Assembly: GCA_900754495.1 (NCBI GenBank)
Contig: CAAEDC010000133.1
Location: 1-11,470 of the forward strand
Reading direction: 5' to 3'
Source of the DNA: Eggerthellaceae bacterium
GTDB taxonomy: Bacteria; Actinomycetota; Coriobacteriia; Coriobacteriales; Eggerthellaceae
Length of the DNA: 11,470 bases
In this document: positions 1 through 7,047 of the stretch, piece after piece
How the letters are laid out: the number at the start of each line of letters is the position of its first letter
Numbering within the stretch: position 1 is the stretch's first letter
Notes under the pieces: generated by a model
What the model saw: only the letters and a program-made list of their open reading frames with translations
Database searches by the model: none
Told to the model about the DNA's origin: nothing
Made by a program: the position numbers and the translations under genes

Positions 1-47
1 AGGCGAGGAAGAAGGGCGTGAAGGGAGCGAAGAGCGTTGCTGCCTAG
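1..47 (+). other. possible 3' end of an upstream gene (14 codons visible)
   Basis: One plus-strand frame is open from the window edge (codon starting at base 3) to a TAG at 45-47. It would encode a Lys/Ala-rich tail (A-R-K-K-G-V-K-G-A-K-S-V-A-A). The stretch is GC-rich, unlike the AT-rich hsdS remnant that begins a few bases later, so it may be the end of a different gene and mark a recombination joint. Fourteen codons are far too few to identify a protein, and the open frame could be chance. Confidence 0.2.
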
Positions 48-52
48 GCTAG

Positions 53-547
53 CCCCTTGTCACACAAACTACCGAAGCCTCCTATATTTCGGATAGCATT
101 GATGAGCAAATGGCCGGTACCAGAGTTTACGAAGGGGATGTTTTGCTAAACATTACGGGTGGATCAATTGGACGGTCTGCCCTCTATGTTTTAAAAGAGC
201 ATGCCAACGTTAATCAGCACGTATGTATTATCCGATTAAAAAATAATATTGTACCAGGATTCATTCACTACTACTGGATTTCAGAACTAGGGTCTTGCGT
301 AATTGATTTACATCAAACTGGAGCTAATCGAGAAGGGCTGAACTTTAGCCAGATCGGAAACGCAAGGATCCCTCTTCCCTTGTTTCATGAACAGCTTGCC
401 ATTGTCGCCTATCTCGACGCCAAAACCGCTGAGATCGACTCGCTCATCGCTGACTACCAATCCATGGTGGACAAGCTGCGCGAATACCGCAAGTCGCTCA
501 TATCGGAAGCCGTGACCGGCAAGTTCAAGGTTCCAGGAGTTGCATGA
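53..547 (+). pseudogene. hsdS: type I restriction-modification specificity subunit HsdS, 5'-truncated (TRD2 and C-terminal part)
   Basis: HsdS is the DNA-recognition subunit of type I restriction-modification complexes. It carries two target-recognition domains separated by conserved helices. Only the end of the second domain and the final helix are present here. The reading frame is open from 53 (after a TAG at 50-52); the first ATG is at 110, with no ribosome-binding site in front. Recognisable family features are the segment G-D-V-L-L-N-I-T-G-G-S-I-G-R-S, then N-V-N-Q-H-V-C-I-I-R, the N-F-S-Q-I-G-N-A-R-I-P-L-P turn, and the closing helix E-Q-L-A-I-V-A-Y-L-D-A-K-T. About 164 codons remain of a usual 380-450, so TRD1, the central spacer and the start of TRD2 are missing. 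Bases 60-370 are strongly AT-rich, typical of exchanged TRDs, while the conserved 3' end has the GC of hsdR. The stop overlaps hsdR. A product started at ATG 110 (145 aa) is unlikely to be functional. Confidence 0.8.
535..539 (+). promoter_or_regulatory. ribosome-binding site of hsdR
   Basis: AGGAG lies inside the last codons of hsdS. It is 4 nt from ATG 544 but 7 nt from the second in-frame ATG at 547, which therefore has the better spacing. The hsdS stop (545-547) overlaps both starts, suggesting translational coupling. Confidence 0.55.
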
Positions 548-3500
548 TGGATTTCGAGAAGATTGATCCGGCGATTGCTGACACGCTTCAGGATGGCGAT
601 GTCCTGGTCACGCCGGATGCCATGTACGAATACAAGCAGGTCGGAAAAACCACCGAGCTCATCTTCGAGAACGGTGTCGCCGCCTTTATGCACGAGGCGG
701 GGTGGCGCACCTTCGCGAACAACGCCGAGGGGCAAGCCGACTACGATCGCAAGCTCGCTCTCAAGGTTGATTCGCTTGTGGGATTCGTGCAGGAAACGCA
801 GCCCGAGGAGTGGGCTAAGATCGAAGGGCTGTACGGCTCGCATACGCGTGAGCGTTTCCTCAAGCGGCTCGTCGAGGAGCTTGAACCTCATGGCGAGCGC
901 GGGGGAGTGCTGAACGTTCTGCGCCACGGCATTCGCATGGCGCCGGGGGCGCAGTTCCGGCTGTGCTTCTTCAAGCCGGCGACAGACAAGAACCCGGATG
1001 CGCTTGCGCGCTACCGCGCCAACCGATTCGAGCTCGTCCGTCAGCTGCGCTACGGCACGATGCCGGACGATTCCGGCAATTCGGTCGATGTGGTCCTGCT
1101 CCTCAACGGCATCCCCGTTGTCACGATGGAGCTGAAGAACAACCTGTCGGGCCAGCGCACCGAGCACGCCGTGAAGCAGTACAAGACCGATCGCAGTCCC
1201 AAGGAGCTCCTGTTCAAGCCCAATCGCCGCGCCCTTGTACATTTCGCGCTCGATTCCGAGACGGTCGAGATGTGCACCTGGCTCGCCAACGGGAAATCGC
1301 GGTTCCTTCCGTTCAACCGGGGAAACGGCATGAACGGCGGAGGCAATCCCGCACCGGCTGATGGCGGATACCGAACCGAGTACCTGTATCGGGCGGTCCT
1401 TGCTCCGGACAGCCTGCTTGACATCATCCAGCGCTTCGCGCGGGTGGACTACGACAAGGAAACGCACGTGATGAAAGCGGTCGTCTTCCCTCGCTTCCAT
1501 CAACTCGACGCCGTCCGAAAGCTCGTCGCCGACGCCAAGGCGAACGGCGTGGGCAAAAACTACCTCATCCAGCATTCGGCGGGCAGCGGCAAGTCGAACT
1601 CCATCGCATGGCTGGCTCACCATCTGCAGTCTTTGCACGACGACGGCGGCAATCCCGTGTTCGACACCGTGATAATCCTGACCGATCGGCGGAACCTGGA
1701 CGAGCAGCTCTCCGAGACGATCGATGCGGTCGAGCATAAGCGCGGCGTGGTGGTGCGCGTCCGCGAAGGGGACGGCAGCGCGGGATTGCGCGAGGCACTG
1801 AACTCAGGTGCGCAGATCATCACGTCAACCATCCAGAAGTTCCCATACATCTGCTCTGAAACCAAGGTGTCCGGCCGCACGTTCGCCGTCATCATCGACG
1901 AGGCTCACAGCTCGCAAAGCGGCAAGGCGAACGCCAAGATGAAGATGGCGCTCATTGATCGTGATCTTGATCCGGATGAGCCGTGGGATACCGAGGACGA
2001 ACTCGTCCGCGAGATGAAGGCGCAAGGGCATATCAAGAACCTGAGCTTCTTCGCGTTCACTGCCACACCCAAAGCGGCGACGCTCGAGGTCTTTGGAACG
2101 CGCGATGACCAATGCAAACGCGACGCCGACGGCATGCTCATTCCGCGCCCCTTCCATCTGTACAGCATGAAGCAGGCGATCGAAGAGGGCTTCATCCTGG
2201 ATGTTCTGGAGAACTACACGTGCTTTGAGACGTACTTCAAACTGGCGAAGACCATCCAGGACGATCCCAAGTACAAGGAGGCGAAGGCCAACCGGGCGCT
2301 CATGGGGATCGTGAACTGGGATCCGGCCATGGTGGAGCGCAAGGCGCAGATCATCGTCGAGCATTTCATGAACGACGTCGAGGGCGTGCTGGGCGGCAAG
2401 GCGAAGGCCATGGTGGTGACTTCCAGCCGGCCGATGGCGTATCGTCTGTACAGCGCCATGACCGAGTACATCGAGCAACAGCGGTATGCCTGTCAAGTGA
2501 TGGTTGCCTTCAGTGGGACGCTTGAGGTCGACGGCAAAGAGCTTACCGAGGCGAAGATCAACGGCGTGTCCGAAACGCGGACGGCGAAGGTTTTCGATAG
2601 CGACGAGAAGCGCATTATCGTCTGCGCCAACAAGTTCCAGACCGGGTTCGACCAGCCCAAACTCTGCGCCATGTACGTGGACAAAATGCTGACGGGCGTG
2701 GCGGCGGTGCAGACGCTCAGCCGTCTGAACCGCACGTGCTCCATCCCGGGCAAGCGGACGTTCGTGCTCGATTTCGTCAACACTTGGGAGACGATCCGCG
2801 CGAGTTTCTCCAATTACTACGAAGCGACGGAGCTTGATGCCGTGACGGATCCTGACGTGATCTACAACCTGGCAAGCCGGCTGGACGGCTACCACGTATA
2901 CGATCCTTCCGAGGTCGAGGCGGTGGCGACGGCGTATTTCGATGAGCCCGATCCGAATGCGGCTCTGCGCAAGGTCGAGTCGAAGCTGCAGCCTGCGGTT
3001 GATCGCTGGAAGGCGCTGGACGATACGCCCAAGCGCGAGTTCAAAGCGCTGCTGCGCAAGTTCCTGCGCTCGTATTCGTTCATCACGCAGATGATCAGCT
3101 TGGGGGATGCGGAGCTGCACCGCCTGTTCGTGTATGCGGGCTTCCTGGTCAAGAAGCTCTATCTGGATACGGGCGCTACGCCGGATCTGCGCGACAAAGT
3201 GGAGCTCGAGTATCTGCGCATCGAGGACAAGGGGACGCAGGCGATCAAGCTCGAGCCCGAGACGCTGCACAATGGCGGCGCGAATGCGGGCATTCCAAAA
3301 GAGGAGGAGGAAGAGCGCCTGAGCGTGCTCGTCGACCATCTGAACGAGATCTTCGGCGCTCAATGGACCGAGGCGGACAAGATCATAAAGGCATGTGCAG
3401 ACAAGATTTGCGAGGATGAGGATTTCGTCGCCAAAGCGCGCGCGAACAGCATGAACGACCTGCGGGCGATCTTCGGGGATGTCATGATGAACGCGCTTGC

Positions 3501-3627
3501 GCTCATCCTTGGTGATAGCCAGGATATGTATGAGAGGTTCAACGAGAATCCAGAAGCGTATCTCACCATCATGAACAACGATCTGCTTCCGATTGTGTAT
3601 CGGCGTTGCAACGCGGAAGAGGGTTGA
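544..3627 (+). CDS. hsdR: type I restriction endonuclease subunit R (HsdR)
   Basis: HsdR is the motor and nuclease subunit of a type I restriction complex: it translocates DNA using ATP and cuts unmethylated DNA away from the target site. The protein is 1027 aa, normal for the family. The N-terminal nuclease domain shows a PD-(D/E)xK arrangement, D182 followed by E196-L-K198. The SF2 helicase core has Walker A A-G-S-G-K-S at 346-351, the Walker B box D-E-A-H at 452-455, motif III F-T-A-T-P at 505-509, T-G-F-D at 700-703 and motif VI Q-T-L-S-R-L-N-R at 723-730. A helical C-terminal region of about 250 residues follows and would dock on the methylase. All key residues are present, so the gene looks intact. 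The start may be ATG 544 or ATG 547, the latter better spaced from AGGAG. It overlaps the truncated hsdS by 4 nt. Without a working HsdS (and HsdM, not in the window) it would have no target specificity unless another hsdS exists nearby. Confidence 0.96.
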   Translation: MMDFEKIDPAIADTLQDGDVLVTPDAMYEYKQVGKTTELIFENGVAAFMHEAGWRTFANNAEGQADYDRKLALKVDSLVGFVQETQPEEWAKIEGLYGSHTRERFLKRLVEELEPHGERGGVLNVLRHGIRMAPGAQFRLCFFKPATDKNPDALARYRANRFELVRQLRYGTMPDDSGNSVDVVLLLNGIPVVTMELKNNLSGQRTEHAVKQYKTDRSPKELLFKPNRRALVHFALDSETVEMCTWLANGKSRFLPFNRGNGMNGGGNPAPADGGYRTEYLYRAVLAPDSLLDIIQRFARVDYDKETHVMKAVVFPRFHQLDAVRKLVADAKANGVGKNYLIQHSAGSGKSNSIAWLAHHLQSLHDDGGNPVFDTVIILTDRRNLDEQLSETIDAVEHKRGVVVRVREGDGSAGLREALNSGAQIITSTIQKFPYICSETKVSGRTFAVIIDEAHSSQSGKANAKMKMALIDRDLDPDEPWDTEDELVREMKAQGHIKNLSFFAFTATPKAATLEVFGTRDDQCKRDADGMLIPRPFHLYSMKQAIEEGFILDVLENYTCFETYFKLAKTIQDDPKYKEAKANRALMGIVNWDPAMVERKAQIIVEHFMNDVEGVLGGKAKAMVVTSSRPMAYRLYSAMTEYIEQQRYACQVMVAFSGTLEVDGKELTEAKINGVSETRTAKVFDSDEKRIIVCANKFQTGFDQPKLCAMYVDKMLTGVAAVQTLSRLNRTCSIPGKRTFVLDFVNTWETIRASFSNYYEATELDAVTDPDVIYNLASRLDGYHVYDPSEVEAVATAYFDEPDPNAALRKVESKLQPAVDRWKALDDTPKREFKALLRKFLRSYSFITQMISLGDAELHRLFVYAGFLVKKLYLDTGATPDLRDKVELEYLRIEDKGTQAIKLEPETLHNGGANAGIPKEEEEERLSVLVDHLNEIFGAQWTEADKIIKACADKICEDEDFVAKARANSMNDLRAIFGDVMMNALALILGDSQDMYERFNENPEAYLTIMNNDLLPIVYRRCNAEEG

Positions 3628-3682
3628 CGAGAGCCGGTGTTCGGAGGAGGGGCGATTTGCTAACGGGTCCTTTCCGTGCTTT

Positions 3683-3710
3683 TATACAGGAGTGAGCGCG
3701 AACGGCGCTC
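3683..3710 (+). promoter_or_regulatory. possible -10 box and leader hairpin upstream of the PH-domain gene
   Basis: The 103-nt gap after hsdR contains TATACA at 3683-3688, a fair -10 hexamer, but the nearest TTG-type -35 (TTGCTA, 3657-3662) lies 20 nt away, too far for a good sigma-70 promoter. Just downstream is a perfect 6-bp hairpin, GAGCGC (3694-3699) and GCGCTC (3705-3710), with a 5-nt loop and no T-tract. It would sit in the 5' leader directly before the ribosome-binding site. Its role is unknown. Confidence 0.3.
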
Positions 3711-3730
3711 TCGGATAGGAAGGAAATGAA

Positions 3731-4093
3731 ATGGCGGAAATCGGCATCATGGAATGGACGTTCGTGGCGGACTGCGAGATACCGGCCGACGTCGTCGACA
3801 TTCTCGTTCCCGGAGAGACGCCGATCGCGGCTTACAAGACCATTCGCGATTCGGCGATCATAACCGACAAGCGTCTTATCGTGAGGGATGCCCAGGGGAT
3901 CACCGGCAAAAAGGTGGAGATCTACTCTCTTCCGTGGAAATCGATCGATATGTGGTCGAGCGAGAATGCGGGCAAGATCGACTTCAATGCCGAGATGGAG
4001 TTCTGGACGCGTGCCGGCCATGTGAAGCTCAACCTCAAGAAAGGTGTTGACGTGCGCCGTTTCGATCGCATCGTCGCAGCGTACGTTCTTTAG
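3731..4093 (+). CDS. PH domain-containing protein (bPH_1 type)
   Basis: A single-domain bacterial pleckstrin-homology-like protein of 120 aa, the usual length of this family. The signature core is visible: I-I-T-D-K-R-L-I-V-R-D at about residues 43-53, then Q-G-I-T-G-K-K-V-E, the strand Y-S-L-P-W-K-S-I, and a closing amphipathic helix (residues ~105-120). There is no signal peptide or membrane segment, so it should be cytosolic. The biochemical role of the family is not established. The start at 3731 is supported by GGAAGGA at 3718-3724 with a 6-nt spacer; a second in-frame ATG at 3749 lacks such a site. It lies 103 nt after hsdR on the same strand and probably has its own transcript. Nothing ties it functionally to the restriction system. 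Confidence 0.88.
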   Translation: MAEIGIMEWTFVADCEIPADVVDILVPGETPIAAYKTIRDSAIITDKRLIVRDAQGITGKKVEIYSLPWKSIDMWSSENAGKIDFNAEMEFWTRAGHVKLNLKKGVDVRRFDRIVAAYVL

Positions 4094-4122
4094 GGTCTCG
4101 TGGCAATCGGAGCGAACAGCTT

Positions 4123-4276
4123 TTATCGCATCCGTCCCATGCGTTTGTAGAAATCGGCGGAGATGCGGCTGTGGCCGAGGCCTTTCGCCTCGATGCCGCC
4201 GTCGATTTCCCTGAACATTATCCGACAAGTCACTTCGATTCCCTGTCTGACGCGGTGCTGGTACAGGATGCGGTCT
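4123..4276 (-). other. unidentified coding-like remnant downstream of the dead regulator
   Basis: After the regulator pseudogene's expected TAG (4279-4277), one minus-strand frame stays open for about 50 codons to TAA at 4125-4123. Its third positions are GC-rich, as in a real gene. It contains I-L-Y-Q-H near its start and L-G-H-S-R-I-S-A-D-F near its end. These distantly recall the I-L-Y-H-G and H-S-R-x-x-x-D-F-G elements of DUF3990 proteins, which I recall seeing beside such XRE regulators. That resemblance is weak and from memory. No start codon with an RBS was found. It may be gene debris or chance. Confidence 0.18.
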
Positions 4277-4690
4277 CTACCTCTCCGGCAGATCCTCCAT
4301 TCCGCATCCCAGCACGCGCGATAGTCGATAGAGCGCGCTCCTTGGGCACGGTTGATGTCCTTGTTGCGTTGTTCGTGCATCTGGATTACGCGCAACCCGA
4401 CGTTGGCGCGGCGGGCGAGCTCCGACTGCGACAGTCCGAACGCTTTCCGCCTCGCGCGTAGCCGGGTCGGGCGGTTCTCATCGAGCGCATCCAGCTTCCG
4501 CAGCAGCTTTCTATGAATTTGGACTCGTCCGCCTCGTGCAGCGGGTGATGCATCCCTTTCAGGTCGTCGTAGGAAAAAAATCGAACGCTGATCGGTGGGG
4601 GAGGCCGGTTTTCAGCTGAAACCACGCCACGGACCATCCCACCTAGTAATCGGGCGAGCGATCGTATCTCGGTAAGGGCCGCTCCGGGCA
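4277..4690 (-). pseudogene. decayed XRE-family helix-turn-helix regulator (one amber, three frameshifts, N-terminus missing)
   Basis: Read on the minus strand, successive frames join into one protein of an Eggerthellaceae-type regulator. It runs P-L-P-R-Y-D-R-S-P-D-Y, a TAG at 4645-4643 where the family has Trp, then V-G-W-S-V-A-W-F-Q. A one-base loss in the T run (4580-4574, seven where eight are needed) leads to F-F-S-Y-D-D-L-K-G-M-H-H-P-L-H-E-A-D. A one-base loss near 4506 leads to L-L-R-K-L-D-A-L, the helix-turn-helix G-L-S-Q-S-E-L-A-R-R-A-N-V-G and E-Q-R-N-K-D-I-N-R-A-Q. A one-base loss near 4334 leads to L-S-R-V-L-G-C-G-M-E-D-L and a stop at 4277. Each restored segment matches the order of the family: a C-terminal DNA-binding domain preceded by a Y-W-x-G-W region. 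About 100 N-terminal residues are absent. The gene is dead as sequenced. Several independent lesions make sequencing error unlikely. Confidence 0.75.
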
Positions 4691-4730
4691 AGAAAGAAGC
4701 CGGGCATCCCATCAAAGATAGACCCGGCTT
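4690..4730 (-). terminator. possible rho-independent terminator of the 602-aa membrane protein gene
   Basis: A perfect 8-bp stem, AAGCCGGG (4697-4704) and CCCGGCTT (4723-4730), with an 18-nt loop. Read on the minus strand it is followed by the T-rich CTTTCTT, and it lies about 100 nt after the stop of the minus-strand gene ending at 4831. The large loop and interrupted T-run make it imperfect. The rest of 4716-4830 shows no gene. Confidence 0.45.
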
Positions 4731-4830
4731 AGTTCCGTGAAAGATGCTGCCCGGTTAGGCGGGGCACCTTCCATTTGGGATGGTATCAGGTTGACTGGCG
4801 TGCGGCAACGGGGGTGGCCGGCGCGACGAG

Positions 4831-6639
4831 CTATCCCACCAGCGCTAGCTTCTCTGCTCGCTCTTCCTCGATCGTGGCGATGATCTCCTGCTTGTACGTT
4901 TCTCTGTTCTGCATCTCGTCGATTGCTAGCAGGGCGGAATCGACTCCTACGCTTATTGCCGTTCCGGCGGCAAGGCCGGCAACGGTGCCTGCCGGACCGC
5001 CGATCGTCCCCAGTGCACCGCCTGCAAGGGCGCTCGCCGCTCGAGAGAATCCCATGCTGCTGAGCTTGCTAATGAGCTTCTTCGAGAATTCTTTCCCCAT
5101 CGCCTTTTCCACGAGTTTTTTCACGAGATAACCGCCTCCGGCACCGGCTCCGGCGCTGATACCCAAACGCGCCCCTGCATCCATCAGCTTCTCCGTGGGC
5201 TCGAGCGGCTGCGACAGGAAGTCGTCCGCCAAAAGCTCCTTGGTTGTCACCAGCCATTCGGGCACGCCGGACAGCTCGCACCCGGCAAGCTCCTGCTCGA
5301 TGCCGGCCTTCAGCTGCGACGCCTGCTCCATGAAGCTGTCGAACTCAGCCTCCAGCTGCGAGTCGTCGATGCCCTGCTCGATCTGGTTTTGGAACTGCTC
5401 CGCCACAAAACTCTCCGCCGTCCCCGTGATCATCGTCGCCAAGCGCTCGTAGTCGGCGGGCAGGCTGTAGTACCAGTCCAGGTAGTTGTCCACGTTGGCG
5501 ACCCTCGCGTCGTAGGACGCGTTGATCAGCGGCACCAGCTTCTCGCGCGCATCGGCGTAGAGCGTCTCGGACTTCTGGCGCGCCTCGTCGATCAGTTCCG
5601 CCACCGCCTGCTGCTCGTAGTACTTGCCGTCCAACACGAACGCCGCCATGCCGGCCTGATCGCGCACGAAGCTCTCCGCAGCGGTGAACTCCTCGGTCTC
5701 CGACGCCCGATCGACCGCCAGATCGGCGCCCAGAAACGCCGCGCACAAACACACCGGCAGCACCGTTGCTGCCGCGACGTACTTTCCGACGACGCGTCCG
5801 CGAGCCCCGTGCTCGCCCGGCGTCCCCAAAGGCGCGAACACGCGCCGCAGCTCCACGCGCTCCAGCGAGCACACCCCCAGCAAGTTGGCCACGCTGAAGA
5901 GCGCGCCCGCCACCAGCGCGATGCGGCAGATCACGTACAGGGGAAACGCAAGCCCCGCCGCCTCGGACATGCCGTAGGCTGCCAGGCCGTCCGCAAGCGA
6001 CGTGAGCAGCCCCGCCTCCGACATCAGCGCGGAAGGGGAGGATTCGAAGGGCTGCTGGGCCGCCATGAACGCTTCGGTGGCGCTGCCGTAGGTCGTCGCC
6101 GGCTCCAGCAGGCTGATCGCGGCATAGGCGACGCACAGCAGAACGGCAACGATGGCGCTGCTCCATTTGATGGCGCTCGCGGTACGGTAGGGAGCCTCGT
6201 ACTCGCGTCCCAGTTTGCGCCGCACGACGACGAGCACCGCCGCGTACGCGGGGATTGCCGCTGCGACCAGGACCCATTCGCCAATGTCCCACTTGGGCGA
6301 CTCCAGGATCAGGCCCGCCATGCAGGCGGCGGCCAGCACGAACGCGCCGATCAAGCGCAGGATGCGGCCCTCGTTGAGCTTGTGCAGCATGCCGCCTTCG
6401 CGGTATTTGGCGCGGTTGTGGGTCTTTTTGATGACGGCGCAATAGACAAGCCCCAACGCGGATGCGGTGCTGAGAACGGTCCAGGCCAGGGCGATCCCCG
6501 CCGGCGGCATCAGCGGCGCCGTGTGTCCGACCAGGCACAGCAGCCCCACCAGGACGATCGCCTTGGCGAGATAGGCTCCCCAGTGCCGCGCCTGCGGCTG
6601 TTTGAGGAGGTTGTCGAGCGCGGTGGGCAGGGTGGGCAT
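4831..6639 (-). CDS. polytopic membrane protein of unknown function with glycine-rich C-terminal region
   Basis: I do not recognise a named family. The 602-aa protein has about seven hydrophobic segments, near residues 24-40, 47-69, 94-112, 120-140, 158-177, 229-254 and 287-308. A soluble, acidic, mostly helical part (about 309-490) contains D-N-Y-L-D-W-Y-Y-S-L-P-A-D-Y (384-397) and the stretch Q-N-Q-I-E-Q-G-I-D-D. Residues 495-565 form a Gly/Ala-rich hydrophobic block (G-A-G-A-G-G-G-Y, A-G-G-A-L-G-T-I-G-G-P-A-G) resembling glycine-zipper membrane segments. It ends in a charged helix (Q-E-I-I-A-T-I-E-E-E-R-A-E-K-L). The Y-L-D-W-Y-Y motif plus Gly-rich end recalls unnamed proteobacterial proteins, from memory only. 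The frame is open further upstream, but ATG 6639 is chosen because GGAAAGG lies 7 nt before it on the minus strand; the upstream extension is Arg/Pro-rich and looks non-coding. It is transcribed divergently from the molybdoenzyme operon and is probably monocistronic. Confidence 0.85.
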   Translation of the reverse strand: MPTLPTALDNLLKQPQARHWGAYLAKAIVLVGLLCLVGHTAPLMPPAGIALAWTVLSTASALGLVYCAVIKKTHNRAKYREGGMLHKLNEGRILRLIGAFVLAAACMAGLILESPKWDIGEWVLVAAAIPAYAAVLVVVRRKLGREYEAPYRTASAIKWSSAIVAVLLCVAYAAISLLEPATTYGSATEAFMAAQQPFESSPSALMSEAGLLTSLADGLAAYGMSEAAGLAFPLYVICRIALVAGALFSVANLLGVCSLERVELRRVFAPLGTPGEHGARGRVVGKYVAAATVLPVCLCAAFLGADLAVDRASETEEFTAAESFVRDQAGMAAFVLDGKYYEQQAVAELIDEARQKSETLYADAREKLVPLINASYDARVANVDNYLDWYYSLPADYERLATMITGTAESFVAEQFQNQIEQGIDDSQLEAEFDSFMEQASQLKAGIEQELAGCELSGVPEWLVTTKELLADDFLSQPLEPTEKLMDAGARLGISAGAGAGGGYLVKKLVEKAMGKEFSKKLISKLSSMGFSRAASALAGGALGTIGGPAGTVAGLAAGTAISVGVDSALLAIDEMQNRETYKQEIIATIEEERAEKLALVG

Positions 6640-6917
6640 GCGTCGGCCTTTCCGGGTGATCGGTTCGCGGGGCGGATGCTGCCAGCACGTCGGGGCGGAC
6701 GCGGCGCGCCGAGCGCCGTGCGGCAGTCGATCCAGGAGACGCATTGTACCGCGCTGCGCACGCCGCGACGCGCGCCGGCGCATGGTTCATCTTTCATTCG
6801 CAGCGCGGTGGCGCGGCGGCCGCTGGAAGAAAGACGCGTCCGCAGGCGGATGTCGAAAAGCGACAGCCGTAAAGCGGATGCTGCTCCGCCGCTCGGCACG
6901 CATGGTCCCTTCTTCAT
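6640..6917. other. divergent intergenic region, no gene seen
   Basis: This GC-rich stretch lies between the minus-strand membrane protein and the molybdoenzyme operon. On the minus strand TACAAT (6748-6743) matches five of six bases of a -10 box, about 104 nt before ATG 6639, but there is no convincing -35. Open frames crossing this region are Arg/Pro-rich, lack RBSs and do not look coding. Confidence 0.4.
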
Positions 6918-6949
6918 CCGCACGGGACGAACTCCCTCATCCCGTGCGG
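6918..6949 (+). promoter_or_regulatory. perfect 10-bp inverted repeat upstream of the molybdoenzyme operon
   Basis: CCGCACGGGA (6918-6927) and TCCCGTGCGG (6940-6949) are exact reverse complements around a 12-nt spacer, followed by only three T's. The repeat ends about 20 nt before the candidate promoter at 6969-6997. It could be an operator for a dimeric regulator or a weak terminator shielding the operon. No plus-strand gene upstream would need terminating, which favours a regulatory role. Confidence 0.45.
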
Positions 6950-6968
6950 TTTCGCATCGCGTCCGCCA

Positions 6969-6997
6969 TTGCGTCGAGCGCGGCATCCTGCGACAAT
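6969..6997 (+). promoter_or_regulatory. candidate extended -10 promoter of the molybdoenzyme operon
   Basis: TTGCGT (6969-6974) and GACAAT (6992-6997) are separated by 17 nt, with TG at 6989-6990 giving the extended -10 pattern TGn. The hexamers match consensus at three and four of six positions. The position is 85 nt before the start codon and downstream of the hairpin. Read by eye only. Confidence 0.3.
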
Positions 6998-7047
6998 CAT
7001 CCTAGGGAAACCGCCGCCGATCCAAGGCGGCATTCGGCCGCCCGGAC

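Noticed and set aside
1825..3363. Long minus-strand open frame opposite hsdR
   Set aside because: It lies fully antisense to a gene with all its catalytic motifs, is His/Arg/Leu-rich without domains, and has no RBS. It is a codon-bias shadow.
3623..3628. TTGACG as a -35 box for the PH-domain gene
   Set aside because: It overlaps the hsdR stop and lies over 50 nt from the only decent -10 box, far outside sigma-70 spacing.
4748..4766. Small inverted repeat TGCCC/GGGCA
   Set aside because: Only five pairs with a 9-nt loop and no T-tract; expected by chance in GC-rich DNA.
6783..6969. Upstream start codons for the minus membrane protein (6783) and the A subunit (6969)
   Set aside because: Both extensions are Arg/Pro-rich, lack RBSs and family similarity; better RBS-supported starts exist at 6639 and 7083.
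5389..7005. 538-codon plus-strand open frame opposite the membrane protein
   Set aside because: Arg/Gln/His-rich, no domain or RBS, and antisense to a protein with coherent membrane segments.
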